64,000 nucleotides of DNA from an uncultured Marivita sp. (GCF_947488135.1 NZ_CANKYW010000005.1:62001-126000); one strand, 5' to 3'; counted from the first letter of the stretch, positions 25,364-35,371 are shown. The notes: generated by a model from the letters alone, not told the origin. A program made the numbers and translations.

Positions 25364-26231
25364 AGACGATGTAGAGGCCCGAGGCGATCACGATGGCGAT
25401 GCCGACTGACGCCATCGCGTTGGGCAGGTCTCCGAACACCGCGAAGCCGATGATCGTCGCGATCGGGATCTCGAGGTATTGCATCGGTGCCACGGTGGCC
25501 GAAGGTGCATAGCGCAGCGACCACGTCATCAGCAGATGCGCCAACGTGCCAAGCAGTCCGATCGTCAAAAGAAGCGTCCAGGTGGTGCCCGGCAGCGCCG
25601 TATCCCACGAGAGCATCGGAACAGCGGTTGATGGGATAAGGACGATCAGAGGCAACATGAGCGCCACCGCCATGACACCGGACACGGCCTGCAACCCGAT
25701 CGGGTCGGTTTCCTTGGCAATCTTGCGCGTCACCAGCATGAACAGCGCGAAATTGACCGCAACGCCCAAGGGCAGCAGCGCGGGCCAGCCGACCTGCTGG
25801 AACGATGGCTGGATCACCAGCAACGTTCCGGCAAAGCCGACGGCGCAGGCGATCATCCGGCGCATCCCGACCTCTTCCCCGAGAACATAATGCCCGAGCA
25901 GGAGCATGATGAAGGGCATGACGAAGGCAATGGCGATGGCGTCCGCAAGTGGCAGGTAATAAAGCGCCGAGACCATCATCCCGATGCCGAGGATGTGCAT
26001 GATCGTTCGCAGCAGCGTGAAGCCGAAGATGCGCCGGTTCATGCGCCAGATGCGCCCCGTCATCGCGATGATCGGGATCAGAACCAATGCCTGAACACCG
26101 AACCGCAGCAACAAAAGCTGACCGAGCGCAACCTTGTCCGACAGGATCTTGGCAATCGCGTCACCCACCGGAGCCACGACGCAAAAGCCGAGCATGAGGG
26201 CGATACCGATTGTGGGACGATCCTGAGTCAT
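25287..26231 (-). CDS. EamA/DMT-family membrane transporter
   Basis: A 314-aa protein with about ten hydrophobic segments in two EamA repeats, as in RhaT/YdcZ-type drug/metabolite transporters. The first repeat ends near LYYLPLADAIAIAFVMPFIM, and the second has LRYAPSATVAPMQYLEIPIA. A longer frame begins at 26282, but the ATG at 26231 (MTQDRPTIGIALMLGF) fits better. Its 3' end overlaps thiN by 77 bases on the opposite strand. Substrate unknown. Confidence 0.88.
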   Translation of the reverse strand: MTQDRPTIGIALMLGFCVVAPVGDAIAKILSDKVALGQLLLLRFGVQALVLIPIIAMTGRIWRMNRRIFGFTLLRTIMHILGIGMMVSALYYLPLADAIAIAFVMPFIMLLLGHYVLGEEVGMRRMIACAVGFAGTLLVIQPSFQQVGWPALLPLGVAVNFALFMLVTRKIAKETDPIGLQAVSGVMAVALMLPLIVLIPSTAVPMLSWDTALPGTTWTLLLTIGLLGTLAHLLMTWSLRYAPSATVAPMQYLEIPIATIIGFAVFGDLPNAMASVGIAIVIASGLYIVFREQAMSRQLVSVPVATPRAATPAE

Positions 26232-26331
26232 ACGGAACGCTACTCTTGGTTGTATCGAGGTGTCAACGCTCTCTTTTTGCAACTATAGCGCGCGTAAAAT
26301 TGGCCCGGTTATGGCTTGATCCGACGTGTAT

Positions 26332-27705
26332 TTAGCAGTTCGGAATGTTGACTGCCAACCCGCCCAGCGACGTTTCCTTGTACTTCTCATGCATGTCCGC
26401 GCCGGTCTGGCGCATGGTTTCGATGGCCGAATCAAGCGGCACAAAATGGGTGCCGTCCCCGCGCAGCGCGAGGCTGGCTGCCGACACCGCCTTGATCGCG
26501 CCCAACCCGTTGCGTTCGATACAGGGCACCTGCACCAGCCCTTTGACCGGATCGCAGGTCATGCCGAGGTGATGCTCCAGCGCGATTTCGGCGGCGTTCT
26601 CGATCTGCTCGGGGCTGCCGCCCAGAACGGCGCAGAGGCCGGAGGCGGCCATCGCGCTGGCGCTGCCCACTTCGGCCTGACAGCCAGCTTCTGCCCCGCT
26701 GATCGAGGCGTTGAACTTCACCAATCCACCGATGGCGGCGGCGGTCAGAAGGAACTCCGGTATACGCTTGGTCGATGCCCCCGGCACATGATCGAGGTAG
26801 TAGCGGATGGTCGCGGGCACCACACCGGCGGCGCCGTTCGTCGGCGCGGTCACGACCTGGCCACCAGCGGCGTTTTCTTCGTTCACCGCCATGGCGTAGA
26901 CGCTCATCCAGTCGTTGATCGTGTGTGGCGCGCTGAGGTTCATGCCCCGTTCGGCCAGCAGTTTCTGGTGGATGCCCCGCGCGCGACGTTTCACGTTCAA
27001 CCCGCCGGGGAGGATGCCGTCGTTTTCAAGGCCCCGGTCGATGCAGTCGTTCATCACCTCCCAAAGCCGCTGGATCCCGGCGTCGAGATCGGTGACCGAC
27101 CGGCGCGACAGCTCATTGGCGCGCTTCATTTCGGCGATGCTCAGCTTGGCCGCTTTGGCCATATCGAGCATTTCTGCCGCGGATTTGAACGGGTAGGGCA
27201 CCGGTGCGCCATCGTCGGTGTCCTTGCCGGCGTCCAACTCGGCCTGCGTCATCACGAACCCGCCGCCGATGGAGTAGTAAGTCTCTTGCAGGATCACGTC
27301 GCCCTGCGCGTCGGTCGCGCTCAGGATCATGCCGTTGGCGTGGCCGGGCAGGCTGGGCCCGAAATCGAAGGTCAGGTCGGTTTCGGGGTCAAAGCGCAAG
27401 GTGGGCAAGCCATCGGGTGTCACTGTCTTGCTCTCTTTGATCCGGGCAAGGGCCGCATCGGCCTTGTCCCGGTCGTAGCTCTCGGGGACAAACCCCGCCA
27501 GACCGAGGATCGTCGCGCGGTCCGTGGCGTGGCCCACCCCGGTGAAGGCCAGCGAGCCGTGTAGCGATGCCCTGACACCCGCCGCGCTGAACGGGGCTGT
27601 GCGCAGGCGGTCGAGAAAGCGCGCGGCGGCGACCATCGGGCCCATCGTGTGCGACGAAGACGGGCCGATGCCGACCTTGAACATGTCGAAGACGGACAAA
27701 AACAT
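26332..27705 (-). CDS. sdaA: L-serine ammonia-lyase (iron-sulfur type)
   Basis: Deaminates L-serine to pyruvate and ammonia using a [4Fe-4S] cluster. The 457-aa single-chain form starts [20 protein letters not shown], a hallmark of this family. The C-terminal catalytic domain has [20 protein letters not shown] and [19 protein letters not shown], with the cysteines expected to hold the cluster. A GGAG precedes the ATG. It stands alone. Its role is serine catabolism, providing pyruvate for central metabolism. Confidence 0.96.
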   Translation of the reverse strand: MFLSVFDMFKVGIGPSSSHTMGPMVAAARFLDRLRTAPFSAAGVRASLHGSLAFTGVGHATDRATILGLAGFVPESYDRDKADAALARIKESKTVTPDGLPTLRFDPETDLTFDFGPSLPGHANGMILSATDAQGDVILQETYYSIGGGFVMTQAELDAGKDTDDGAPVPYPFKSAAEMLDMAKAAKLSIAEMKRANELSRRSVTDLDAGIQRLWEVMNDCIDRGLENDGILPGGLNVKRRARGIHQKLLAERGMNLSAPHTINDWMSVYAMAVNEENAAGGQVVTAPTNGAAGVVPATIRYYLDHVPGASTKRIPEFLLTAAAIGGLVKFNASISGAEAGCQAEVGSASAMAASGLCAVLGGSPEQIENAAEIALEHHLGMTCDPVKGLVQVPCIERNGLGAIKAVSAASLALRGDGTHFVPLDSAIETMRQTGADMHEKYKETSLGGLAVNIPNC

Positions 27706-28031
27706 GGGTGACGCGCGCTCCCTCTAGGTGACGATGCAGGATGTTAGGCGGGCCTCGGTGCCTTGGTGTGGGCCTTTGCCATCGGTTCGATGCCACTGTC
27801 GCAAGCCGCGACCGGGTGGGCAAGGGCGGCGCGTTCTTCGTTGGGCCATCATTGGCGTTAGATTGAAGACAGGATGCGGGGAACCGAGTGCCATGACGCT
27901 GATGTAACCCGGCTCAGGACCGTCACAGGTGGCGAAAGCGGCGGGTTGAGACGAAAAAGCGATCCACTTTACGAGGCCTTTACCCTTTGTCGCGCAGGAT
28001 GCCCGAACATCAACTCAGAAGGAGTGGTTTC
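27706..28031. other. 326-base intergenic region upstream of sdaA (minus) and of a small secreted protein (plus)
   Basis: This divergent gap should hold promoters for both genes. I see no open frame with a ribosome site, no strong hairpin, no riboswitch-like fold and no repeated motif here. A good Shine-Dalgarno for the plus-strand gene lies at its right end. Confidence 0.5.
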
Positions 28032-28244
28032 ATGGTGGATCGGTTAAATTGGCTCGCATGGCTGGTCGCAGCGGCGGCGATACTCGCGTGGGCGTTCATG
28101 CCCAGGTCGGCACAGGCTGGAACGGTCATCGTCCCCAAGGCGCCGACGGTCGAGGTGACTGTTCTTTCTCCGCCGGTCCTGTTGCCTGAGGAAAAAGGAC
28201 TTGTGCAGCCCGGATCGCAGCGGAGGACAGCCAAAGGCGGCTGA
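28032..28244 (+). CDS. Small secreted or membrane-anchored protein of unknown function
   Basis: A 70-aa product with an N-terminal hydrophobic segment (WLAWLVAAAAILAWAFM) ending in SAQAG, which looks like a signal-peptidase site or anchor. The rest is Pro/Val-rich (VIVPKAPTVEVTVLSPPVLL). The ATG at 28032 has AGAAGGAG 7 bases upstream, which is the main reason to believe it. An in-frame start at 27987 lacks such a site. It precedes rpiA by 220 bases. No family recognised. Confidence 0.6.
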   Translation: MVDRLNWLAWLVAAAAILAWAFMPRSAQAGTVIVPKAPTVEVTVLSPPVLLPEEKGLVQPGSQRRTAKGG

Positions 28245-28464
28245 TCCTTGCTTGGCGTGTGACATGCAGCAGGGCAGGCGGATGGCGCCGGGCCGCATAG
28301 AGATATCGGCATCATTTCCGACGGCGACCTGATTGAACATGATCCTAGACCGGTTCGATGTTTGACGAGCCATCAAGCGGGGAAAGGCGAGCAGACTCGA
28401 ATTCGGTCTCGCCCCTCGTTGCGCGACATCCTATAAGACGGCAAGACTGCCAAGGAGCCTTGCC

Positions 28465-29247
28465 ATGACCGGAGAATTGTCGCCCATCGACAAAGCCAAG
28501 TTCGTCGCCGCGAAGCGTGCGGCTGACATGGTCGAGGATGGCATGCGCGTCGGCCTGGGCACTGGATCGACCGCTGCCTGGCTGGTGCGGCACCTTGGCG
28601 ATCGGGTGCGTGACGAGGGTCTCCGCATCAAGGGCGTGCCGACATCGGCCCGCACGGCGCAACTGGCCCGGGATGTTGGGATCGAGGTCATCACGTTGAA
28701 CGAGGCCGGCACGCTCAGCATCACGATCGACGGTGCCGATGAGTTCAACGCCAACCTGAACCTCATCAAGGGCGGAGGCGGCGCGTTGCTGCACGAGAAG
28801 ATCGTCGCGGCGGCCAGCGAAGAGGTGGTGATCATCGCGGACGCGGCCAAGGAAGTCGGCACGCTGGGTGCGTTCCCTCTTCCGATCGAGGTGATTCCGT
28901 TCGGTTGGACCACGACCCAGATGCTGGTGGAGGAACTCCTCGTGTCGGCGGATGTCATGGGCCGGCGGATCACGCTGCGGATGAACGGCGATCAGCCGTT
29001 CCGCACCGATGAGGGCAACCACATCCTCGACCTGCATCTCAGCCGGATCGGCAATGCCCGCCAATTGGCGATGGCGCTCAATCAGATGCCGGGCGTCGTT
29101 GAGAACGGACTGTTCGTCGATCTGTGCGACAAGGTCATCATCGGCTACGGTGACGGTCGCGTTGAGACGCGCGACATCAACGAAGGCACGGTCAGCGAGG
29201 ATCACATCAATCTCGTGGAGACCGACAACCTTTTTTCCGACATCTGA
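28465..29247 (+). CDS. rpiA: Ribose-5-phosphate isomerase A
   Basis: Interconverts ribose 5-phosphate and ribulose 5-phosphate in the pentose phosphate pathway and Calvin-type cycles. The 260-aa protein has GLGTGSTAAWLV (phosphate-binding loop), ITIDGADEFNANLNLIKGGG with the catalytic aspartates, and LLHEKIVAAASEEVVIIAD. AAGGAG sits 8 bases before the ATG. The gene is a little longer than E. coli RpiA (219 aa) because of a C-terminal extension. It is a single gene followed by a convergent GNAT gene. Confidence 0.97.
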   Translation: MTGELSPIDKAKFVAAKRAADMVEDGMRVGLGTGSTAAWLVRHLGDRVRDEGLRIKGVPTSARTAQLARDVGIEVITLNEAGTLSITIDGADEFNANLNLIKGGGGALLHEKIVAAASEEVVIIADAAKEVGTLGAFPLPIEVIPFGWTTTQMLVEELLVSADVMGRRITLRMNGDQPFRTDEGNHILDLHLSRIGNARQLAMALNQMPGVVENGLFVDLCDKVIIGYGDGRVETRDINEGTVSEDHINLVETDNLFSDI

Positions 29248-29256
29248 CGCGCAGGG

Positions 29257-29718
29257 TCATAGTCGCTTTTCGAAATAGACCCGGTCAAACCCGTCTTCGA
29301 TCCGGCGATCGGTCTGAACGTAGCCAAGGCGGGGATACAGGCTGAGGTTCGCCGCCATCGCGGCATTGGTATAAAGGCGGACAGTATCGAACCCTGTATC
29401 CCGCGCTTGGTCTTCGAAAAAACCGTTCAGTTTCGGACCGGTGCGTTGGCCTTGGAATTCGGGATGCACGGCGACGTTCTCCAAAAACATATCGTCGGCG
29501 CGAGGGTAGAACACGATGTACCCGGCGATGCGGGTACGGGTGGGGGCCACCCAGACCCAGCCCCGCGCGATCTGCGACGCGAAATCGGCAACCATCGGCG
29601 CGGGTGCGCGTCCGATTGCGGGGATGTATCCAAGATATGCCTCCCGCGCGCAGGATCGGATCGCCGCCAGATCACCGGATTCGGCCGGACGGATCGAATC
29701 GTGCGGATCGGCGGTCAT
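29257..29718 (-). CDS. GNAT-family N-acetyltransferase
   Basis: A 153-aa acetyl-CoA-dependent acetyltransferase fold. The core motif ENVAVHPEFQGQRTGPKLNG is the GNAT acetyl-CoA-binding strand-loop, although the usual Q/RxxGxG/A is changed to QGQRTG. The end shows TVRLYTNAAMAANLSLYPRL with GY, also typical. The ATG at 29718 is preferred over 29727 because GAGAGGG abuts the earlier codon. The target is unknown; it may modify a small molecule. Confidence 0.85.
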   Translation of the reverse strand: MTADPHDSIRPAESGDLAAIRSCAREAYLGYIPAIGRAPAPMVADFASQIARGWVWVAPTRTRIAGYIVFYPRADDMFLENVAVHPEFQGQRTGPKLNGFFEDQARDTGFDTVRLYTNAAMAANLSLYPRLGYVQTDRRIEDGFDRVYFEKRL

Positions 29719-29790
29719 GCGCGGCATCCCTCTCTGGCGTTCTGCGCCTCCTTATGAAATATCTTTGCGCGCAATCAGAAGGAACCCGGC

Positions 29791-31233
29791 ATGAGCGAAT
29801 TCGACTACGATCTTTTTGTCATTGGTGGAGGGTCCGGCGGTGTCCGTGCCGCGCGGGTCGCTGCGGGTGAGGCGGGTGCCAAGGTCGCGCTGGCCGAAGA
29901 GGATCGTTACGGCGGAACCTGCGTGATCCGGGGCTGCGTGCCGAAAAAGCTCATGGTCTTCGCCAGCGGCTATGCCGGGATGGCCGAGGAGGCGACGCAT
30001 TACGGGTGGGACTTGAAGAATGACGGGTTCGACTGGACCACCTTTTCCGGGCACCTGCAAAACGAGTTGAACCGGCTCGAAGGAGTGTATCGCAAGCTGC
30101 TGGCCGGATCCGGCGTGACGACCTATGACGCCCGTGCCCGGCTGAAAGACCCGCATTCGGTGGAGTTGTCCACCGGTGAGACCTTTACGGCCAAGCATAT
30201 CCTCGTGGCCACGGGCGGGCGTCCGGTGCGCCCGGACATGCCGAACGCGCATCTCGGCATCGTGTCCGACGATATTTTCAATCTCGAAACGCTGCCGAAA
30301 TCCATCCTGATCATCGGCGGCGGTTACATCGCCTGCGAGTTTGCCTGTATTCTTTCGGGCCTCGGAGTGGAGGTGACGCAATATTACCGTGGTGCGCAGA
30401 TCCTGCGCGGCTTCGATGAAGAGGCGCGCGGCCTGATCGCGGAGTCGATGCGCGAACTTGGGGTCGATCTGCACACCGGGACCAACATCGTCGAAATGGA
30501 GTGTCATCGCGAAGGCGAGGACGAGAACGGTTTGGATGCGCCCGTGGAGGCGATGCAATACGCCATGCCCGCCAAGGACGGGCCGCAGGACGGGCCGCTC
30601 AAGGTCAAGTCGACCAATGGTCACGTCAAGGTGTTCGACAAGGTGCTCTTCGCCACTGGTCGTCGTCCGAACACCGATGACATGGGTCTCGAGGAGGTTG
30701 GGGTCACACTGGCACGTGGCGGTGCGATCGAGGTGGATGAATACAGCCAGACCAAGGTGCCGTCGATCTACGCTATCGGTGATGTCACCGACCGAGTGAA
30801 CCTGACGCCCGTGGCGATCCGAGAGGGCATGGCTTTCGTCGAAACGGTTTTTCTTGGCAAACCCACACCGGTGGATCATGAATTGATCCCGTCGGCCGTG
30901 TTCACCCAGCCTGAACTGGGCACCGTTGGCATGACCGAGGAAGAGGCCCGCGACAAGGAACCGGTCGATATTTATTGCACCTCGTTCCGACCGATGCAGT
31001 CTGCCTTCGCCGACAAACCGGGCCGCGTGCTCATGAAACTGATCGTCAGCCAGGAAAGCGGCAAGGTTCTGGGCTGTCACATCGTCGCGCCTCAGGCGGG
31101 CGAGATGATCCAGATGGCGGGCATCGCGATCAAGATGGGGGCCACGAAAGAGGACTTCGACCGCACGGTTGCGGTTCACCCGACGATGGCCGAAGAGATT
31201 GTGACCATGCGCAAACCAGTGAGGACGGCTTGA
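29791..31233 (+). CDS. gor: Glutathione-disulfide reductase
   Basis: NADPH-dependent flavoenzyme that reduces oxidised glutathione. The redox pair is in GGTCVIRGCVPKKL (Cys44 and Cys49), FAD binding in VIGGGSGGVRAARVAA, the NADPH domain in IIGGGYIACEFACILSGLG, and the active-site His463 in VHPTMAEE. The GCVPKK stretch distinguishes glutathione reductase from lipoamide dehydrogenase. At 480 aa it is longer than usual because of an insert around residues 240-275 rich in Asp/Gly/Pro (between EMECHREGED and VKVFDKV). AAGGA precedes the start. Confidence 0.95.
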   Translation: MSEFDYDLFVIGGGSGGVRAARVAAGEAGAKVALAEEDRYGGTCVIRGCVPKKLMVFASGYAGMAEEATHYGWDLKNDGFDWTTFSGHLQNELNRLEGVYRKLLAGSGVTTYDARARLKDPHSVELSTGETFTAKHILVATGGRPVRPDMPNAHLGIVSDDIFNLETLPKSILIIGGGYIACEFACILSGLGVEVTQYYRGAQILRGFDEEARGLIAESMRELGVDLHTGTNIVEMECHREGEDENGLDAPVEAMQYAMPAKDGPQDGPLKVKSTNGHVKVFDKVLFATGRRPNTDDMGLEEVGVTLARGGAIEVDEYSQTKVPSIYAIGDVTDRVNLTPVAIREGMAFVETVFLGKPTPVDHELIPSAVFTQPELGTVGMTEEEARDKEPVDIYCTSFRPMQSAFADKPGRVLMKLIVSQESGKVLGCHIVAPQAGEMIQMAGIAIKMGATKEDFDRTVAVHPTMAEEIVTMRKPVRTA

Positions 31234-31304
31234 ATTTCCGAGCTTTGCCCACAGGTATGAGTGTGAGATGAAGGACCGAATGTTCCGAGAGGGGAAAAGA
31301 CCAG

Positions 31305-32480
31305 ATGGCAGGTAACAGTGGCGGCCCGTGGGGCGGCGGCGGCAACAACGGTGGTGACCGTGGCGACGATCGCCCGCGCGGCGGCAACAATGGCGGAGGG
31401 CGTCGCCCCGGCGACGGCAACCAGCCGCAGATACCCGAGATCGATGAGCTGATGAAAAAAGGCCAGGAGCGCCTGCGCGTTCTGATGGGTGGCCGCGGCG
31501 GCAATGGCGGGACCAACGGGTCCGGCGGCGGCGGTGGCGGTGACGGCTTCAAGCTGACCCGCGGAACCGTTGGAATCGCGGCGTTGCTTGCCGTGGGCCT
31601 TTGGGCATTCACGAGCTTTTATACCGTGCGCCCCGAAGAACAATCGGTCGAGCTGTTCCTTGGTGAATACTATTCCACCGGCAATCCCGGTCTGAACTTC
31701 GCACCGTGGCCTTTCGTGACTGCCGAGGTGGTCAACGTGACGTCGGAACGGACGGAAAATATCGGTGGCGGTCGCGGGGCCGGGGGCGATGGCCTCATGC
31801 TGACGACAGACGCCAACATCGTGGATATCGACTTCCAGGTGGTCTGGAACATCAACGACCCGGCGAAACTGCTGTTTAACCTGCGCGATCCTCAGGTCAC
31901 GGTTCAGGCCGTGTCTGAAGCGGTGATGCGCGAAATCATCGCGGCGACGAATTTGGCGCCGATCCTCAACCGGGATCGTGGTCTGATCGCGGACACCGCA
32001 CGTGAGAACATTCAGGCGACCCTGGACGAGTATGAGAGCGGCATCACCATCGTGCGTGTCAACCTCGACACCGCCGACCCGCCCAGCGAAGTGATCGACG
32101 CCTTCCGCGAAGTTCAGGCGGCTGAACAGGAACGGGACCGCTTGCAGCGTCAGGCCGACGCATATGCAAACCGTGTTCTCGCCGAGGCCCGTGGTTCCGC
32201 CGCGCAGATCCTCGAAGAGGCTGAAGGCTACCGCGCCCGCGTCGTCAACGAAGCCATCGGTGAGGCAAGCCGCTTCATCGCCGTGGCTCAGGAATTCAAC
32301 GAAGCGCCCGAAGTCACGCAGCGTCGTCTTTATCTTGAAACGGTGGAGCGGACCTTGGGCGACATGGACAAGATCCTGCTCGACGAGGCCGGTGGCGCCG
32401 CTGGACAGGGCGTCTTGCCCTATCTGCCGATCAACGAACTGCGCCGCTCCGGCCAGTCCACCACGGGAGGGTCGAACTGA
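31305..32480 (+). CDS. hflK: FtsH protease modulator HflK
   Basis: Membrane-anchored SPFH/band 7 protein that joins HflC to form a large cage around the FtsH protease. The 391-aa product starts with a cytoplasmic Gly/Asn/Arg-rich region (residues about 4-48, and again 62-80), then a single membrane helix (VGIAALLAVGLWAFTSFYTV), then the band 7 domain beginning EEQSVELFLGEYYS. A coiled segment EVQAAEQERDRLQRQADAYA follows. The stop overlaps the hflC start (TGATG). It opens an hflK-hflC-DUF2065-degP group devoted to envelope protein quality control. Confidence 0.96.
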   Translation: MAGNSGGPWGGGGNNGGDRGDDRPRGGNNGGGRRPGDGNQPQIPEIDELMKKGQERLRVLMGGRGGNGGTNGSGGGGGGDGFKLTRGTVGIAALLAVGLWAFTSFYTVRPEEQSVELFLGEYYSTGNPGLNFAPWPFVTAEVVNVTSERTENIGGGRGAGGDGLMLTTDANIVDIDFQVVWNINDPAKLLFNLRDPQVTVQAVSEAVMREIIAATNLAPILNRDRGLIADTARENIQATLDEYESGITIVRVNLDTADPPSEVIDAFREVQAAEQERDRLQRQADAYANRVLAEARGSAAQILEEAEGYRARVVNEAIGEASRFIAVAQEFNEAPEVTQRRLYLETVERTLGDMDKILLDEAGGAAGQGVLPYLPINELRRSGQSTTGGSN

Positions 32481-33511
32481 TGCGTAAATCCGCTTTCCTT
32501 TTGCCGATCGGCGTTCTGGCCTTCGTCGGTGTGCTGTCTTCGATCTTTATCGTTGACGAACGTGAAAAGGCGCTTGTGCTGCAATTCGGTCAGATCAAGC
32601 AGGTGGTCGAAGAGCCTGGTCTCAACTTCAAGCTCCCGATCATTCAGGAAGTCGTCCGGTACGATGGTCGGATCCTGTCGCTCGATACCGAAACCATCGA
32701 GGTCACACCGTCGGATGACCGTCGTCTGGTCGTCGACGCCTTCACGCGTTACCGGATCGCCGATGTGGTTCAGTTCCGTCAGGCCGTCGGCATCGGCGGC
32801 ACGCGGGTCGCCGAAGACCGTCTGTCCTCGGTTCTGAACGCGCAGATCCGGGAGGTTCTGGGTGCCGATCAAGTGACATCGGACACCATCCTCTCGCCAC
32901 AGCGGCGCGATCTGGCCCTGCGTATTCGGGACCAGGCGCGTACCAGCGCGGCGGGGCTCGGGCTCGAGATCGTGGACGTTCGACTGAAACAAACCAACCT
33001 TCCCGAACAGAACCTCGCCGCGACATTCGCGCGGATGCGGGCCGAACGGGAACGGGAAGCCGCGGACGAGATCGCCCGTGGTAACGAAGCGGCGCAGCGT
33101 GTGCGTGCGGCCGCGGACCGGACCGTGGTCGAGACCGTGTCGAACGCAGAACGTGAAGCCGACATCACCCGTGGTGAGGCGGATGCGGAACGGAACCGGA
33201 TTTATGCCGAAGCTTACGGCAACAACCCTGAATTCTTCGCCTTCTATCGCTCGCTCGCGGCGATGGAGCGGTCGCTGAACAAGGACAATTCGACCCTTGT
33301 GTTCTCGCCCGACAGCGAATTCCTCGGCCAGATGTTCGGAGCGATCCGCGCCGACGGTCTGGGACAGATCGAGGTGCAGGAGTTCGATATCGAAAGCCTT
33401 CGGGAAATGGCGCCCGAAGCGACCATCTCGCCCAACCTGCCCGAAGCCGAGCGGGAACGTCTGGAGCAACAGCTCGAAGAGCAGGCACCCACTGAGGACG
33501 CGACAAACTGA
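32480..33511 (+). CDS. hflC: FtsH protease modulator HflC
   Basis: Partner of HflK. The 343-aa protein has one N-terminal membrane helix (SAFLLPIGVLAFVGVLSSIF), then the band 7 domain starting VDEREKALVLQFGQIKQVVE. The motif FARMRAEREREAADEIARGN is the typical coiled region. The C-terminus is acidic (ERERLEQQLEEQAPTEDATN), longer than in E. coli HflC. It overlaps hflK and the following DUF2065 gene by one base each, so the three are translationally coupled. Confidence 0.96.
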   Translation: MRKSAFLLPIGVLAFVGVLSSIFIVDEREKALVLQFGQIKQVVEEPGLNFKLPIIQEVVRYDGRILSLDTETIEVTPSDDRRLVVDAFTRYRIADVVQFRQAVGIGGTRVAEDRLSSVLNAQIREVLGADQVTSDTILSPQRRDLALRIRDQARTSAAGLGLEIVDVRLKQTNLPEQNLAATFARMRAEREREAADEIARGNEAAQRVRAAADRTVVETVSNAEREADITRGEADAERNRIYAEAYGNNPEFFAFYRSLAAMERSLNKDNSTLVFSPDSEFLGQMFGAIRADGLGQIEVQEFDIESLREMAPEATISPNLPEAERERLEQQLEEQAPTEDATN

Positions 33512-33699
33512 TGGACACCGTGATCCAAGGGATTGCGCTTGTTCTCATTATCGAGGGGCTGGCCTATGCGCTGGCCCCTTCGCTTGTGGAGCGCATGCTT
33601 GAAGCCATGCGTATGATGCCGCTGGATTTTCGTCGGCTCATCGGCGGCTCTGCCATCGCGGTTGGTATCGCCATGCTCTGGATATTGCAGGCATTTTGA
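33511..33699 (+). CDS. DUF2065 small membrane protein
   Basis: A 62-aa protein with two hydrophobic segments (VIQGIALVLIIEGLAYALAP and LIGGSAIAVGIAMLWILQAF) around a short loop containing MRMMPLDFRRL. This is the DUF2065 family (YjeT-like in E. coli), which is often located next to hflKC. It begins at the hflC stop. Function unknown; position implies a link to HflKC/FtsH. Confidence 0.9.
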   Translation: MDTVIQGIALVLIIEGLAYALAPSLVERMLEAMRMMPLDFRRLIGGSAIAVGIAMLWILQAF

Positions 33700-33851
33700 G
33701 ACCGGCGGTTCCCAAGGGTCACGTCACGTTCAAGTCACATCCGCTTGAGCCGATGTTTTCCTGTTTGCGTGTTGCGTCCGCGCACCTACATTGTGGCCAT
33801 GACAGACAGGTGTCGGGCGATGCACCCACACCCAAGACGAAGGAGTTTCCC

Positions 33852-35321
33852 TTGACCTCACAGGCAAAAACGATCGAACGGGACCGGAGCACGCCATTTC
33901 GCATGTTCTGGCTGACCTCGCTTTCGATGATCCTCATTCTCGCCCAATCGCTGGTGGCCCAATCGCAGGAAAGCTTTGCGAACCTTGCGGAACAAGTCAG
34001 CCCGGCGGTTGTGAACATCACCACCTCGACCACGGTGGCCGGCCGCACCGGCCCGCAGGGCATCGTGCCCGAAGGCTCGCCATTCGAAGATTTCTTTCGT
34101 GAATTTCAGGACCGTAACGGTCAGGGCGACCGTCCCCGGCGCTCCTCCGCGCTCGGCTCCGGTTTTGTGATTTCCGAAGACGGGTTCATCGTGACCAACA
34201 ACCACGTCATCGAAGGAGCCGATGAGATCCTCATCGAATTCTTCGAAGGCTTCGAACTGCCGGCCGAAATCGTCGGCACCGACCCCAACACCGACATCGC
34301 GCTTCTCAAGGTGGAAAGCGAAACGCCGTTGAAATTCGTCAGCTTCGGCGACAGTGATACCGCCCGTGTGGGAGATTGGGTCATGGCGATGGGCAACCCG
34401 CTGGGCCAGGGCTTTTCGGTCTCCGCCGGGATCGTGTCGGCCCGCAATCGCGCGCTGAGCGGCACCTATGACGATTACATCCAGACCGACGCGGCGATCA
34501 ACCGGGGCAACTCGGGCGGCCCGCTTTTCAACATGGATGGTGAAGTCATCGGCGTAAACACGGCGATCCTGTCGCCCAACGGTGGATCCATCGGCATCGG
34601 TTTCTCGATGGCCTCCAACGTCGTGACCCGCGTGGTCGACCAGCTTCAGGAATTTGGCGAAACCCGCCGCGGCTGGCTCGGTGTGTCCATTCAGGATGTG
34701 ACCGACGACGTCGCCGAGGCGCTGGGTCTTGAAGAAGCACGTGGTGCGCTGGTGTCCAATGTGCCGGAAGGTCCGGCCAAAGAGGCCGGCATCGAAGCAG
34801 GCGACGTGATCGTAAACTTCGACGGTCGCGAGGTTGAGGACACACGTGGCCTCGTCCGCCAGGTCGGCAACACCGAAGTCGGCAAGGCTGTGCGGGTGGT
34901 CATCAACCGCGATGGCGCCACCCAGACGCTTCTGGTGACGCTCGGTCGTCGCGAGGACGCGGAAACCGCCGTACCGGCATCGCAGCCCGGCCCGGACGAG
35001 GAAGAGACACCGCAGTCAATGGACCTCATGGGGCTGACGCTCAGCCCGCTGACTGGCGAAATCCGCGAGCAGCTCGAACTGCCGGAAAGCGCCAAGGGTT
35101 TGGCCGTCATGGATGTCGACGAGACCTCCGAGGCCTTTGAGAAGGGCCTGCGCGCCGGTGACGTGATCACCGAAGCGGGTCAGGCACAGGTCTTGGCGCT
35201 CAGCGATCTGGAAGACCGTATCGCCGAGGCACGGGATGCCGGTCGCAAGTCGATCCTTCTCTTGGTGCGTCGCGGTGGCGATCCCCGTTTCGTGGCTTTG
35301 ACGATCGCTGAAGATCAGTAA
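33852..35321 (+). CDS. Do/DegP-family periplasmic serine endopeptidase
   Basis: Degrades or refolds damaged periplasmic proteins. The catalytic triad is visible: His118 in NNHVIEGAD, Asp148 in NTDIALLK and Ser221 in GNSGGPLF. Two PDZ domains follow, the first starting GWLGVSIQDVTDDVAEALG and the second containing GLRAGDVITEAGQAQV. The N-terminal hydrophobic segment (MFWLTSLSMILILAQSLVAQ) is a signal peptide or anchor. An upstream-extended frame begins at 33696, but the TTG at 33852 has AAGGAG 6 bases before it and gives a 489-aa protein. It ends in a strong terminator. Confidence 0.93.
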   Translation: MTSQAKTIERDRSTPFRMFWLTSLSMILILAQSLVAQSQESFANLAEQVSPAVVNITTSTTVAGRTGPQGIVPEGSPFEDFFREFQDRNGQGDRPRRSSALGSGFVISEDGFIVTNNHVIEGADEILIEFFEGFELPAEIVGTDPNTDIALLKVESETPLKFVSFGDSDTARVGDWVMAMGNPLGQGFSVSAGIVSARNRALSGTYDDYIQTDAAINRGNSGGPLFNMDGEVIGVNTAILSPNGGSIGIGFSMASNVVTRVVDQLQEFGETRRGWLGVSIQDVTDDVAEALGLEEARGALVSNVPEGPAKEAGIEAGDVIVNFDGREVEDTRGLVRQVGNTEVGKAVRVVINRDGATQTLLVTLGRREDAETAVPASQPGPDEEETPQSMDLMGLTLSPLTGEIREQLELPESAKGLAVMDVDETSEAFEKGLRAGDVITEAGQAQVLALSDLEDRIAEARDAGRKSILLLVRRGGDPRFVALTIAEDQ

Positions 35322-35341
35322 TCACCGCTTTCATGACATTG

Positions 35342-35371
35342 AAAAAGGGCGTCCTTATGGGCGCCCTTTTT
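35342..35371 (+). terminator. Rho-independent terminator after the degP-type gene
   Basis: AAAAGGGCG-TCC pairs with GGG-CGCCCTTTT around a TTAT loop with one mismatch, ending in a run of five T residues. It begins 20 bases past the stop codon. Confidence 0.85.
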
